DNA from: an uncultured Collinsella sp.
GTDB lineage: Bacteria > Actinomycetota > Coriobacteriia > Coriobacteriales > Coriobacteriaceae
Assembly: GCA_900556675.1 (NCBI GenBank)
Contig: USQE01000008.1
Coordinates: 1-16,339 of the forward strand
DNA length: 16,339 nt
Direction of reading: 5' to 3'
The notes under the pieces: model-generated
Databases searched by the model: none
Told to the model about the DNA's origin: nothing
Seen by the model: the letters and a program-made list of their open reading frames with translations, nothing else
Shown: positions 8,623-15,027 of the stretch, piece after piece
Layout of the letters: each line of letters starts with the position of its first letter
Numbering within the stretch: the first letter of the stretch is position 1
Program-made: the position numbers and the translations under genes

Positions 8623-8650
8623 ACTCGAAATGCAGCAGGAGGAACTTAAG

Positions 8651-8785
8651 ATGAAGCGTACGTATCAGCCTAATAAGCGTAAGCGTGCCAAGACCCATGG
8701 CTTCCGTGCCCGTATGGCCACCAAGGGTGGTCGTGCCGTGCTCGCCCGTCGCCGCGCCAAGGGCCGCAAGCGTCTCACTGTCTAG
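8651..8785 (+). CDS. rpmH: 50S ribosomal protein L34
   Basis: Small, very basic protein of the large ribosomal subunit. The 44 residues begin [19 protein letters not shown] and end [10 protein letters not shown], a near-complete match to the L34 pattern and its usual length of 44-46. The reading frame is open upstream to 8591, but the ATG at 8651 follows AGGAGGA at good spacing and gives the normal N-terminus. It is the first gene of the rightward run rpmH-rnpA-yidD-yidC-jag. Confidence 0.98.
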   Translation: MKRTYQPNKRKRAKTHGFRARMATKGGRAVLARRRAKGRKRLTV

Positions 8786-8805
8786 CAGCGATACACACAT
8801 CTCGC

Positions 8806-9144
8806 ATGAAGACTATTAAGTCTCGGCAAGATTTCGAGCATGTGTTCAGTCAGGGGCGTCGTTTCAATCACCCTCTGATTCGAATGACCATATGTGAATC
8901 GGTTGGCGAAGGCGACTCCGGAAGGGTCGCCTTCGTTGGTGCTAAACGGCTCGGTTGTGCAGTCGTGCGCAACCGTTCTAAGCGTGTGATGCGCGAGGCC
9001 GCCCGCAGCTGCGGATTTCCCGTTGCGGGTTATGACATCATCTTGTTCGCGACTCCCAAGACGAGGATCTCCTCGCCTCAGGAGATGGACAAGGCATTGC
9101 GTTCGCTTATGAAACGCGCCGGCGTTGCCGGGGAGGAGCGATGA
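8806..9144 (+). CDS. rnpA: ribonuclease P protein component
   Basis: Protein subunit of RNase P, which binds the catalytic RNA and pre-tRNA leaders to mature tRNA 5' ends. The 112-residue basic protein has the family signature RNRSKRVMREAAR at 55-67 and an N-terminal MKTIKSRQDFEHVFSQGRRF block. It starts 20 bases after rpmH. I see no clear ribosome site, so translation may depend on coupling to rpmH. Its stop overlaps the yidD start as ATGA. Confidence 0.96.
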   Translation: MKTIKSRQDFEHVFSQGRRFNHPLIRMTICESVGEGDSGRVAFVGAKRLGCAVVRNRSKRVMREAARSCGFPVAGYDIILFATPKTRISSPQEMDKALRSLMKRAGVAGEER

Positions 9145-9365
9145 GCAATCACGTTTTGCGACGTGTTGCCATCGCTCCTATTCGCATATATCAACAGGTT
9201 ATTTCGCCCTTATTGCCTGACGCCTGCATTTATTACCCAACGTGCTCACAATACGCTATCCAGGCGATTGAGAAGTACGGTGTTTTGAGAGGCTGCTGGC
9301 TTGCCGTGAGGCGCATCGCTCGCTGCAATCCCCTGCACGTCGGCGGTTATGACCCTGTGCCTTAG
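9141..9365 (+). CDS. yidD: membrane protein insertion efficiency factor YidD
   Basis: Small membrane-associated protein thought to assist YidC-dependent insertion. The 74 residues show the family pattern: IAPIRIYQQVISPLLP, then CIYYPTCSQYAIQAIEKYG and CNPLHVGGYDPVP. The ATG overlaps the rnpA stop by 4 bases, behind GAGGAG. The gene order rnpA-yidD-yidC is widely conserved. Confidence 0.96.
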   Translation: MSNHVLRRVAIAPIRIYQQVISPLLPDACIYYPTCSQYAIQAIEKYGVLRGCWLAVRRIARCNPLHVGGYDPVP

Positions 9366-9394
9366 CGGGCACTCGCTATCGGAGGAAAACTTAC

Positions 9395-10165
9395 ATGTGG
9401 GATTGGATCGTTAACATCCTTTTTGAGCTGCTCAAGCTCATCCAGACCTTTGCGGTCGACTGGGGCCTGTCCATCATCATTCTGGTGGTCATCATCCGTC
9501 TGCTGCTGACGCCGCTTATGCTCAAGTCGACCAAGTCGACGGCTCGCATGCAGGTGCTGCAGCCTAAGATGCTCGAGATCCAGGAGCGCTATGCCGACGA
9601 TCCCCAGCGCCAGGCCGAGGAGATGCAGAAGTTCTACAGCGAGAACAAGTTCAACCCCATGGCTGGTTGTCTGCCGCTGTTGATCCAGATGCCTGTCCTG
9701 TTCGCCCTATTTACGCTGCTGCGTAACCTGCCGAGCTACTTTAGCGACGGCACGTTCTCGTTCTTCAACATCCTGCCTGACCTTACCACCACGCCGAGCG
9801 CTTCCTTTGCCGATGGCTTTATGGTTGCGCTGCCTGCGCTGGTCTGCCTGATTCTGTTCGCTGTCTTGACCCTGATTCCGCAGCTGTATATGTCTCGCAA
9901 TCAGACTGGTCAGCAGGCCCAGAGCATGCGCATGATGGCCGTCGTCATGACCGTCATGATGCTTTGGATGGGCTGGAGCCTGCCCGTCGGCGTTCTGCTT
10001 TACTACGATGTGTCTTCTGCCTGGCAGGTTATCCAGCAGATCTTTGTGACGCAGAAGGTTATCGACAAGGCCAAGGCCGATGAGGAGGAGCGCCTCAAGA
10101 ACGCTCCGCTGCAGGTCGAGGTTACCCGTCGCGAGAAGAAGCCGCGTCCGCACAAGAAGAAGTAG
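9395..10165 (+). CDS. yidC: membrane protein insertase YidC
   Basis: Inserts and folds membrane proteins, alone or with SecYEG. The 256-residue protein is of the short Gram-positive type, without the large outer domain of the Gram-negative form. The first main helix (about 22-43) carries the conserved Arg35 of the hydrophilic groove. A charged cytoplasmic hairpin (about 45-85) follows, then helices at about 91-110, 141-162, 179-190 and 195-215 and a basic Lys/Arg-rich tail (246-256) that may contact ribosomes. No lipobox cysteine is seen near the N-terminus. The ATG follows GGAGGAAAA. Confidence 0.95.
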   Translation: MWDWIVNILFELLKLIQTFAVDWGLSIIILVVIIRLLLTPLMLKSTKSTARMQVLQPKMLEIQERYADDPQRQAEEMQKFYSENKFNPMAGCLPLLIQMPVLFALFTLLRNLPSYFSDGTFSFFNILPDLTTTPSASFADGFMVALPALVCLILFAVLTLIPQLYMSRNQTGQQAQSMRMMAVVMTVMMLWMGWSLPVGVLLYYDVSSAWQVIQQIFVTQKVIDKAKADEEERLKNAPLQVEVTRREKKPRPHKKK

Positions 10166-10183
10166 TCGGGATATCAATCTTAT

Positions 10184-10195
10184 TTAGGTACCTAA
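10184..10195. repeat. palindrome TTAGGTACCTAA, copy 1
   Basis: Perfect 12-bp palindrome in the short yidC-jag gap, just before the jag ribosome site. The same 13 bases (TTAGGTACCTAAC) recur at 13688-13700. It could be an operator; no function is known to me. Confidence 0.4.
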
Positions 10196-10210
10196 CTTTT
10201 GGAGCACGTT

Positions 10211-10780
10211 ATGTCTGAAGAGATCATCGAGGATATTCTTGAGGAGGTTGCCCCGCAGATTGCGGGCGATTATCCCGAGATTGCACAGCGCTACAAGGCC
10301 GGTGAAGAGCTGACCGATGAGGAGCTCGACACCATTGCCGATGTTGCGATTTCCATTCTGCGTTCCATCCTTTCGCACTTCGATGCTGCCAGCTCTCCTA
10401 TTGATGAGTACGAGGGCGACGAGGGTGAGCTGATTTTGGATGTTACGGCTCCCGATCTTGCTGTTCTCATTGGCCGTCATGGTCGTACGCTTGATGCCCT
10501 TCAGGTTATGTTCTCTTTGCTGGTGAGCCGCAAGCTTGGCTTTAGGTATCCGGTTGTGGTTGACGTTGAGGGCTACAAGAGCCGTCGTCAGGACAAGGTT
10601 GCCTCTATGGCTCAGTCTGCCGCCGAGCGTGCCATTCGTACTCATAAGAGTGTTTCGCTTCCGCCCATGAATGCCTATGAGCGCCGACTGGTTCATATTG
10701 CACTTCGTGGCAATGATGCCGTCGATACCCATTCTGAGGGTTCTGACCCTGATCGCCATGTGGTGATTGTTGCTCGATAA
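10211..10780 (+). CDS. jag: KH-R3H RNA-binding protein (Jag/KhpB)
   Basis: RNA-binding protein of the Jag/KhpB family, known in Firmicutes to act with KhpA on cell-division and envelope mRNAs. Of 189 residues, the first 65 or so are acidic and helical, the KH-like domain follows (IGRHGRTLDALQ near 91-102), then the R3H domain with RRLVH (about 159-163). It lacks the basic Jag-N domain found in many Firmicutes. I chose the ATG at 10211, six bases after GGAG; a TTG at 10199 in the same frame would include the ribosome site. It ends the rpmH operon, directly before a terminator. Confidence 0.9.
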   Translation: MSEEIIEDILEEVAPQIAGDYPEIAQRYKAGEELTDEELDTIADVAISILRSILSHFDAASSPIDEYEGDEGELILDVTAPDLAVLIGRHGRTLDALQVMFSLLVSRKLGFRYPVVVDVEGYKSRRQDKVASMAQSAAERAIRTHKSVSLPPMNAYERRLVHIALRGNDAVDTHSEGSDPDRHVVIVAR

Positions 10781-10798
10781 TCTACTCGAGCTTATGCT

Positions 10799-10830
10799 AA
10801 GGGGGCGTGGTTTCCACGTCCCCTTTTTTT
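10799..10830 (+). terminator. intrinsic terminator after jag
   Basis: A 12-bp stem with one G-T pair (10799-10810 with 10814-10825), a TTT loop and a run of seven T (10824-10830). It ends the rpmH-rnpA-yidD-yidC-jag transcript. Confidence 0.92.
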
Positions 10831-10876
10831 GTCAAAAGTTCTCGATACACTGATTTTTGTCAGAAAGGAGCTTCTG

Positions 10877-11614
10877 TTGTTTGTACTTACAGATCAGCAG
10901 GCTGACGAGATGCTGAGTCGTCTAACTTCCTATTGCAAAGAGTATTCCCTGAATATAACTGATGCTTATCTAAGGAAATGTATTCAGCATTTGGATTTGG
11001 TTCTTGAAACAAATAAGACAACCAACCTCACCCGTATTCTTAACGTAGAAGACGCTGCGGTACTTCATATCCTCGACTCACTTGTCTTGCTCCCTTATAT
11101 CAATAAGGCTCCTGAGGGAGCTTTGCTCGATATGGGAACTGGTGCGGGCTTCCCTGGTATTCCATTAACGATAACCACGCATCGTAAAGCTACTTATATT
11201 GACTCTGTTGGCAAGAAGGTTGATGCTGTCAATTCTTTTGTTCATGCTCTTGGATTGAAACATGGTCATGCAGTCCATGATCGCCTTGAAGAATATGCCC
11301 GGGGCCATAAGAAGCAGTTTTCTGTCGTAACCGCCCGCGCACTTGCCCCTCTACCGATTCTTGTTGAGTATGCGGCTCCATTCCTCAAGGATGGTGGTCT
11401 ATTTGTTATCACGAAGGGCAATCCAACGGATGAGGAGCTTGCTTCCGGCATGTCAGCGGCTAAGATCTGCGGCTTCACTTTGCTTTTGAATGACGCTATC
11501 GATTTGCCTGAGGGCTTGGGTCACAGGGAGTTCATTGTTCTTAAGAAGAGTCATCCAGCATCCGTTTCATTGCCTCGTGCAAATGGAATGGCAAAGAAGA
11601 ATCCGCTTGCCTAG
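10877..11614 (+). CDS. rsmG: 16S rRNA (guanine527-N7)-methyltransferase RsmG
   Basis: SAM-dependent enzyme that methylates G527 of 16S rRNA; its loss is known to give low-level streptomycin resistance. The Rossmann fold shows LLDMGTGAGFPGIPL as SAM motif I, the TNLTRI block before it, and VVTARALAPLPILVEYAAPFL further on. I chose TTG at 10877, six bases after AAAGGAG, giving 245 residues. The frame stays open to a TTG at 10829, but that codon lies inside the terminator T-run. The 3' end meets the parS cluster, the usual rsmG-parA arrangement. Its codons are visibly richer in A and T at third positions than those of gyrB or ddl. Confidence 0.93.
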   Translation: MFVLTDQQADEMLSRLTSYCKEYSLNITDAYLRKCIQHLDLVLETNKTTNLTRILNVEDAAVLHILDSLVLLPYINKAPEGALLDMGTGAGFPGIPLTITTHRKATYIDSVGKKVDAVNSFVHALGLKHGHAVHDRLEEYARGHKKQFSVVTARALAPLPILVEYAAPFLKDGGLFVITKGNPTDEELASGMSAAKICGFTLLLNDAIDLPEGLGHREFIVLKKSHPASVSLPRANGMAKKNPLA

Positions 11615-11615
11615 A

Positions 11616-11631
11616 TGTTTCACGTGAAACA
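11616..11631. promoter_or_regulatory. parS: parS site 1
   Basis: Perfect 16-bp parS, TGTTTCACGTGAAACA, starting one base after the rsmG stop codon. With its flanks it forms an 18-bp palindrome. Known target of chromosomal ParB. Confidence 0.95.
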
Positions 11632-11654
11632 TAATGGATACTAACAACTTGCAG

Positions 11655-11670
11655 TGTTTCACGTGAAACA
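11655..11670. promoter_or_regulatory. parS: parS site 2
   Basis: Perfect parS, exactly 39 bases after site 1 (23-base spacer). Confidence 0.95.
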
Positions 11671-11693
11671 TGGCGGTTGATATTGAATCGGAA

Positions 11694-11709
11694 TGTTTCA
11701 CGTGAAACA
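11694..11709. promoter_or_regulatory. parS: parS site 3
   Basis: Perfect parS, exactly 39 bases after site 2. The spacer sequences differ, so only the spacing is kept. Confidence 0.95.
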
Positions 11710-11748
11710 TCCTCCGTTTGACAGCTTTAATACACATCAGGAGGGACC

Positions 11749-12549
11749 GTGGGATTTCGCGACGTTAAGCGTTCGAAGAGCGCAAAAGACACGCGTATAA
11801 TTGCAATCATCAATCAAAAAGGCGGCGTCGGTAAGTCGACGACGGCTGTAAACCTTGCTGCAGCACTGGGTGAACAGGGACGCAAGACACTGATTGTCGA
11901 TTTTGATCCGCAGGGAAACAGCACTAGCGGATTTGGAATTGAAAAAGAAGACCTTGATCAGTGCATCTATGATGCATTGCTGAATGACGTGCCGGCAGAA
12001 TCGCTTGTTCTTGATACAAATTGTAAAAAGGTATTCGTTATTCCGGCGACAATTCAGCTTGCAGGTGCCGAAATTGAGCTCGTAAGCGCAATTGCTCGTG
12101 AAACTCGCCTCAAAGATTTGCTTGAGCCGATTCAGGATGAGTTCGATTTTATATTCATCGACTGTCCTCCTTCGCTCGGCCTGCTTACCATCAATGCTTT
12201 GACCGCAGCAGATAGCGTTTTGATTCCGATCCAGTGCGAGTATTACGCACTCGAGGGCGTTACGAAGCTGCTTGAGTCAATGAAGATGGTCAAATCACGT
12301 CTGAATAAGGGCTTAGACACCTATGGTGTGCTTATGACCATGTATGACTCGCGAACTTCTCTGTCGAATCAGGTTGTTGAGGAGGTTCAATCGTACTTTG
12401 GCGATAAGGCGTTTAAGACTTTGATCCCTCGAACGGTTAAAATCTCCGAAGCTCCGTCTTTTGGAGAGCCGGTAATTACCTATGCACCTCAAAATAAGGG
12501 TGCAAAAGCGTATATGAACCTTGCAAAAGAGGTGATCAAGCGTGCCTAG
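11749..12549 (+). CDS. parA: chromosome partitioning ATPase ParA (Soj)
   Basis: ATPase that drives origin segregation with ParB and in some bacteria modulates DnaA. The 266-residue protein has the deviant Walker A KGGVGKS (24-30) with its signature lysine, the DFDPQGNSTSGFG segment (51-63) and DCPPSLGLLTINAL as Walker B and switch region. The N-terminal extension before IIAIINQ is only about 16 residues, so this is the chromosomal Soj type and not a plasmid ParA with its own DNA-binding domain. The start is GTG at 11749 behind AGGAGG with a short 4-base gap. It lies 39 bases after the third parS. Confidence 0.96.
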   Translation: MGFRDVKRSKSAKDTRIIAIINQKGGVGKSTTAVNLAAALGEQGRKTLIVDFDPQGNSTSGFGIEKEDLDQCIYDALLNDVPAESLVLDTNCKKVFVIPATIQLAGAEIELVSAIARETRLKDLLEPIQDEFDFIFIDCPPSLGLLTINALTAADSVLIPIQCEYYALEGVTKLLESMKMVKSRLNKGLDTYGVLMTMYDSRTSLSNQVVEEVQSYFGDKAFKTLIPRTVKISEAPSFGEPVITYAPQNKGAKAYMNLAKEVIKRA

Positions 12550-13447
12550 TGCAAAGAAACGTGGTGGATTGGGACGTGGACTCAATGCTTTGGTCTCAGA
12601 GGCCGAGTATGAGACCGGTGGTTCGGCTGCATCGACTTCAAATGCCGCATCTGAAACAAAACTTCCTATTGAGGATATCGTTCCCAACCCTAATCAGCCA
12701 CGAATTCACTTTAACGAAACTGAACTTCGCGAGTTGAGCGAGTCAATCCAAGAACATGGCGTTTTGCAGCCGTTGTTGGTTCGCAAGCATGGAAATGGCT
12801 ATGAGATTATTGCGGGTGAGCGTCGTTACCAGGCGTCAAAGCTTGCTGGTCTTGAGGAACTGCCTGTCATCATTAAAGAAGTTAATGATGAGGAAATGCT
12901 CGCTCTTGCACTTATCGAGAATCTTCAGCGTTCTGATTTGAATCCCGTCGAAGAGGCGAAGGGTTATCGTCAGCTCATTGATGCCAGCGGCATGACACAA
13001 GAGGCGTTATCAAAGGCTGTCAGTAAGTCTCGTTCCGCAATTACAAATTCACTTCGTTTGCTAGATCTTCCGGAAGTCGTACAGCAGATGATTTTCGAGG
13101 GCAAGCTTACTGCAGGTCATGCAAGGGCGATTCTTGCAGTTCCTTATGAAGATGCCAGGATTCGACTTGCTGAGAAAGTAGTCGCAGAAGGTCTTTCCGT
13201 TAGAGCGACAGAAAATCTTGCTCCGTTGTTTTCTGCCGGAGAGACACCAAGGACCCCGAGGCCAGCAACGCCTCAGTCATTCAAAAAGGCCGCTCGAGTA
13301 CTTCGTCAAGTTTTCAACACGAATGTACGCGTGAAGAGCTCGCGTGGTAAGAACAAAATCGAAATCGAGTTCAAAGACGAGGAGGAGCTCTCCCGTATCC
13401 TTGGTGAAATGATTCAATTTGGGCAGGAGGATCAGGATGAAGAATAA
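12542..13447 (+). CDS. parB: chromosome partitioning protein ParB (Spo0J)
   Basis: CTP-dependent DNA clamp that loads at parS and spreads to organise the origin. In the 301 residues, the N-terminal KKRGGLGRGLNAL motif stimulates ParA ATPase in known homologues. The CTP-binding domain carries NPNQPR (49-54), GERRYQA (92-98) and ENLQR (126-130). A helix-turn-helix (about 152-172, MTQEALSKAVSKSRSAITNS) reads parS. A C-terminal dimerisation domain ends in an acidic tail. The start is GTG at 12542, overlapping parA by 8 bases, behind GAGGTGATC. Five parS or parS-like sites occur in this window. Confidence 0.96.
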   Translation: MPSAKKRGGLGRGLNALVSEAEYETGGSAASTSNAASETKLPIEDIVPNPNQPRIHFNETELRELSESIQEHGVLQPLLVRKHGNGYEIIAGERRYQASKLAGLEELPVIIKEVNDEEMLALALIENLQRSDLNPVEEAKGYRQLIDASGMTQEALSKAVSKSRSAITNSLRLLDLPEVVQQMIFEGKLTAGHARAILAVPYEDARIRLAEKVVAEGLSVRATENLAPLFSAGETPRTPRPATPQSFKKAARVLRQVFNTNVRVKSSRGKNKIEIEFKDEEELSRILGEMIQFGQEDQDEE

Positions 13448-13691
13448 GGTTCTCGCGGTCGTTGCGTTGGCAACCACCGTCGTCGCTGGTGCCTTTGCTG
13501 GCTATAAGCTTGCGACAGATGATGAACTTCGAGGTCGACTGTTGCGCGGAGCTCAGGATATCGTCGATACATCTAAGAAGAAAATGGACGTTATGACCGA
13601 AGATGTCGCTATGCGTACTGCCCAGGTGACTAAGAATCCCAAGATTAACCAAGACTGGGTTAACCATCAGTGGGAAAATGTTGGTTATTAG
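13437..13691 (+). CDS. small YtxH-like membrane-anchored protein
   Basis: The 84 residues start with Lys-Asn-Lys, then a hydrophobic helix (about 5-22, VLAVVALATTVVAGAFAGYKLA), then a charged, probably helical tail with DDELRGRLLRGAQDIVDTSKKK. This is the general shape of YtxH-family proteins, but I cannot confirm membership. I chose the ATG at 13437, six bases after AGGAGG; it overlaps the end of parB by 11 bases. A longer in-frame start at 13419 would include the ribosome site. Tight overlap with parB suggests co-translation in the parAB operon. Function unknown. Confidence 0.75.
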   Translation: MKNKVLAVVALATTVVAGAFAGYKLATDDELRGRLLRGAQDIVDTSKKKMDVMTEDVAMRTAQVTKNPKINQDWVNHQWENVGY

Positions 13692-13699
13692 GTACCTAA
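13688..13699. repeat. palindrome TTAGGTACCTAA, copy 2
   Basis: Second copy of the 12-bp palindrome seen at 10184-10195, sharing 13 bases with it. It overlaps the stop codon (13689-13691) of the small membrane protein gene. Confidence 0.4.
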
Positions 13700-13721
13700 C
13701 AATTATTTGCCTGTTTTAAAA

Positions 13722-13760
13722 GGGTCCTTGTCTGATTCATGAGACTAGGACCCCTTATTT
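13722..13760 (+). terminator. intrinsic terminator of the rsmG-parAB side
   Basis: GGGTCCTTGTCT (13722-13733) pairs with AGACTAGGACCC (13742-13753) with one mismatch, followed by the T-rich CTTATTTT. It should end the rightward parA-parB-small-gene transcript. Confidence 0.75.
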
Positions 13761-13801
13761 TGGCCATAAAACTAAGTTTACGTTAATCAAGTCCTCTAGG
13801 A

Positions 13802-13850
13802 TGAAAACAAATGAAACAGCCCAGGTTGCATTATTTGCAACCTGGGCTGT
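13802..13850 (-). terminator. intrinsic terminator after rlmN
   Basis: A perfect 15-bp inverted repeat (13816-13830 with 13836-13850) around a 5-base loop. Read leftward it is followed by a T-rich tail (TTTCATTTGTTTTCA), so it terminates rlmN transcription. Confidence 0.82.
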
Positions 13851-13854
13851 CGGA

Positions 13855-13870
13855 TGTTTCACATGAAACG
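13855..13870. promoter_or_regulatory. parS: parS-like site between rlmN and its terminator
   Basis: TGTTTCACATGAAACG matches the parS consensus at 14 of 16 positions. It lies 4 bases from the rlmN terminator hairpin and about 2.2 kb from the triple parS cluster. Confidence 0.55.
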
Positions 13871-13889
13871 TTATGGGGTGCAGACTCCC

Positions 13890-14942
13890 CTATGCGTTCT
13901 TCTGGACCTTGAAGCGTTGCTTCAGCTGACCGCAGGCGGCATCAATATCATTGCCGCGAGAATTGCGGATCGTGGTCTCGATGCCACGGGACTCAAGGCG
14001 GCGCTGAAGATCCTCAACCTTATGAATCGGAGACGGCTTGAGCGGGCTGCCCTCGATGTCGTTAAGCTGAATTAGGTTAACGTGGCACAGGGTTCCCTCG
14101 CAGAAGTCGCAGAGCGCCTGCATTTCGGGATTCGTATCGTTGACGCCTTCGATCATGGCGTACTCATAGGTCGGGCGGCGTCCAGTCTTCTCAGTGTAGA
14201 GCTGCAGCGCCTCATGAAGGCGCAGAAGCGTGTACTTCTTGACGCCAGGCATAATCTTGTTGCGCGTGGACTGGATGGCGGAGTGCAACGACACAGCGAG
14301 CGTAAACTGCTCGGGAATGTCGGCAAACTTGCGAATGCCAGGAATAACACCGCTGGTAGAGACAGTAAGGTGACGGGCTCCAATACCGATACCGTCGGGA
14401 TCGTTAAGGATTCGCAGTGCCTTGAGAACCTCGTCGTAGTTGGCAAACGGCTCGCCTTGGCCCATGAAGACAACGCTCGTGGCACGCTCGCCAAAGTCGT
14501 TGGATACATGAAGCACCTGGTCGACGATCTCTTGAGCGCTCAGAGAGCGCTTGAGGCCGTTGAGACCAGTAGCGCAAAAGGCGCAGCCCATGCCACAGCC
14601 AGCCTGAGTAGAAACACAGACGGAGAGTTTATTGCGGCGAGGCATGCCAACGGTCTCGACGGAAATGCCGTCGTGGTACTCGAGCAGATACTTGCGCGAG
14701 CCGTCCTTGGAAACCTGTTTGGTAAGCTCCGTCGGCGTGTCGAAGGCAAATGCCTCTTTAAGCTGCTCTCGGAAGGCCTTGGGAAGGTTAGTCATATCAT
14801 CAAACGAACAAACGTTCTTCTCAAAGACCCATTCGATGAGTTGCTTGGCGCGGAAAGCGGGCTGGCCGAGTTCTGCCACGAGCTCGCGAATATCGTTTTG
14901 GCTCAAGTCGCGAATGTCCTGAGATTTAGTCCTGGGATTCAT
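13890..14942 (-). CDS. rlmN: dual-specificity 23S rRNA/tRNA adenine-C2 methyltransferase RlmN
   Basis: Radical-SAM enzyme that methylates C2 of A2503 in 23S rRNA and A37 in some tRNAs. The 350-residue protein has the iron-sulfur cluster motif CxxxCxxC at C116, C120 and C123 (GCGMGCAFCATG), the GMGEP-like VFMGQGEPFANYD block and the SAM-binding VSTSGVIPGI. C337 (AACGQL) near the C-terminus is the likely second catalytic cysteine. The ATG at 14940-14942 follows AAAGG. It runs leftward, opposite to the surrounding genes and to expected fork movement. A Cfr resistance methyltransferase is less likely, as the sequence keeps the RlmN C-terminal pattern. Confidence 0.95.
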   Translation of the reverse strand: MNPRTKSQDIRDLSQNDIRELVAELGQPAFRAKQLIEWVFEKNVCSFDDMTNLPKAFREQLKEAFAFDTPTELTKQVSKDGSRKYLLEYHDGISVETVGMPRRNKLSVCVSTQAGCGMGCAFCATGLNGLKRSLSAQEIVDQVLHVSNDFGERATSVVFMGQGEPFANYDEVLKALRILNDPDGIGIGARHLTVSTSGVIPGIRKFADIPEQFTLAVSLHSAIQSTRNKIMPGVKKYTLLRLHEALQLYTEKTGRRPTYEYAMIEGVNDTNPEMQALCDFCEGTLCHVNLIQLNDIEGSPLKPSPIHKVEDLQRRLESRGIETTIRNSRGNDIDAACGQLKQRFKVQKNA

Positions 14943-15027
14943 GGAAGCCTTTCGATTTTGGGGAAACGTAGAGGGTATCGCTACAATATGGTATCAGCTG
15001 CAGAAATTATAGAGGAGGAGTCTGCCC

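Larger units (their letters stand above)
8306..8650. other. oriC: divergent intergenic region, candidate second origin module
   Basis: This is the largest non-coding stretch of the window (345 bases), lying where leftward genes (ATPase, dnaA) and rightward genes (rpmH onward) part. Its left half carries TTTTCAAAA (8379-8387), TGTTGAAAA (8390-8398), TTCTCAACA (8420-8428), TTGCCAACA (8429-8437) and TGTTGAAAA (8443-8451), a cluster close to the local DnaA-box form. CCTGTTGAAAACT occurs twice, 53 bases apart. The right half holds the rpmH promoter and leader. Boxes upstream of the dnaA transcript could serve both initiation and autoregulation. I found no convincing leftward promoter. Confidence 0.6.

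Noticed and set aside
10199..10210. Upstream TTG start for jag
   Set aside because: The four extra codons are the ribosome site GGAG of the ATG at 10211.
10829..10876. Upstream TTG start for rsmG adding 16 residues
   Set aside because: The codon lies in the T-run of the jag terminator and has no ribosome site, whereas TTG at 10877 follows AAAGGAG.
11615..11644. Nine-codon open frame starting MFHVKH after rsmG
   Set aside because: It is simply the parS palindrome read as codons, and has no ribosome site.
11718..11731. TTGACA upstream of parA as a promoter
   Set aside because: No -10 lies at a usable distance; the nearest (TTTAAT) follows after only 2 bases.
13311..13319. TTTTCAACA within parB as a DnaA site
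   Set aside because: A single isolated 9-mer in well-conserved coding sequence, without neighbours, far from the origin gaps; chance is enough.
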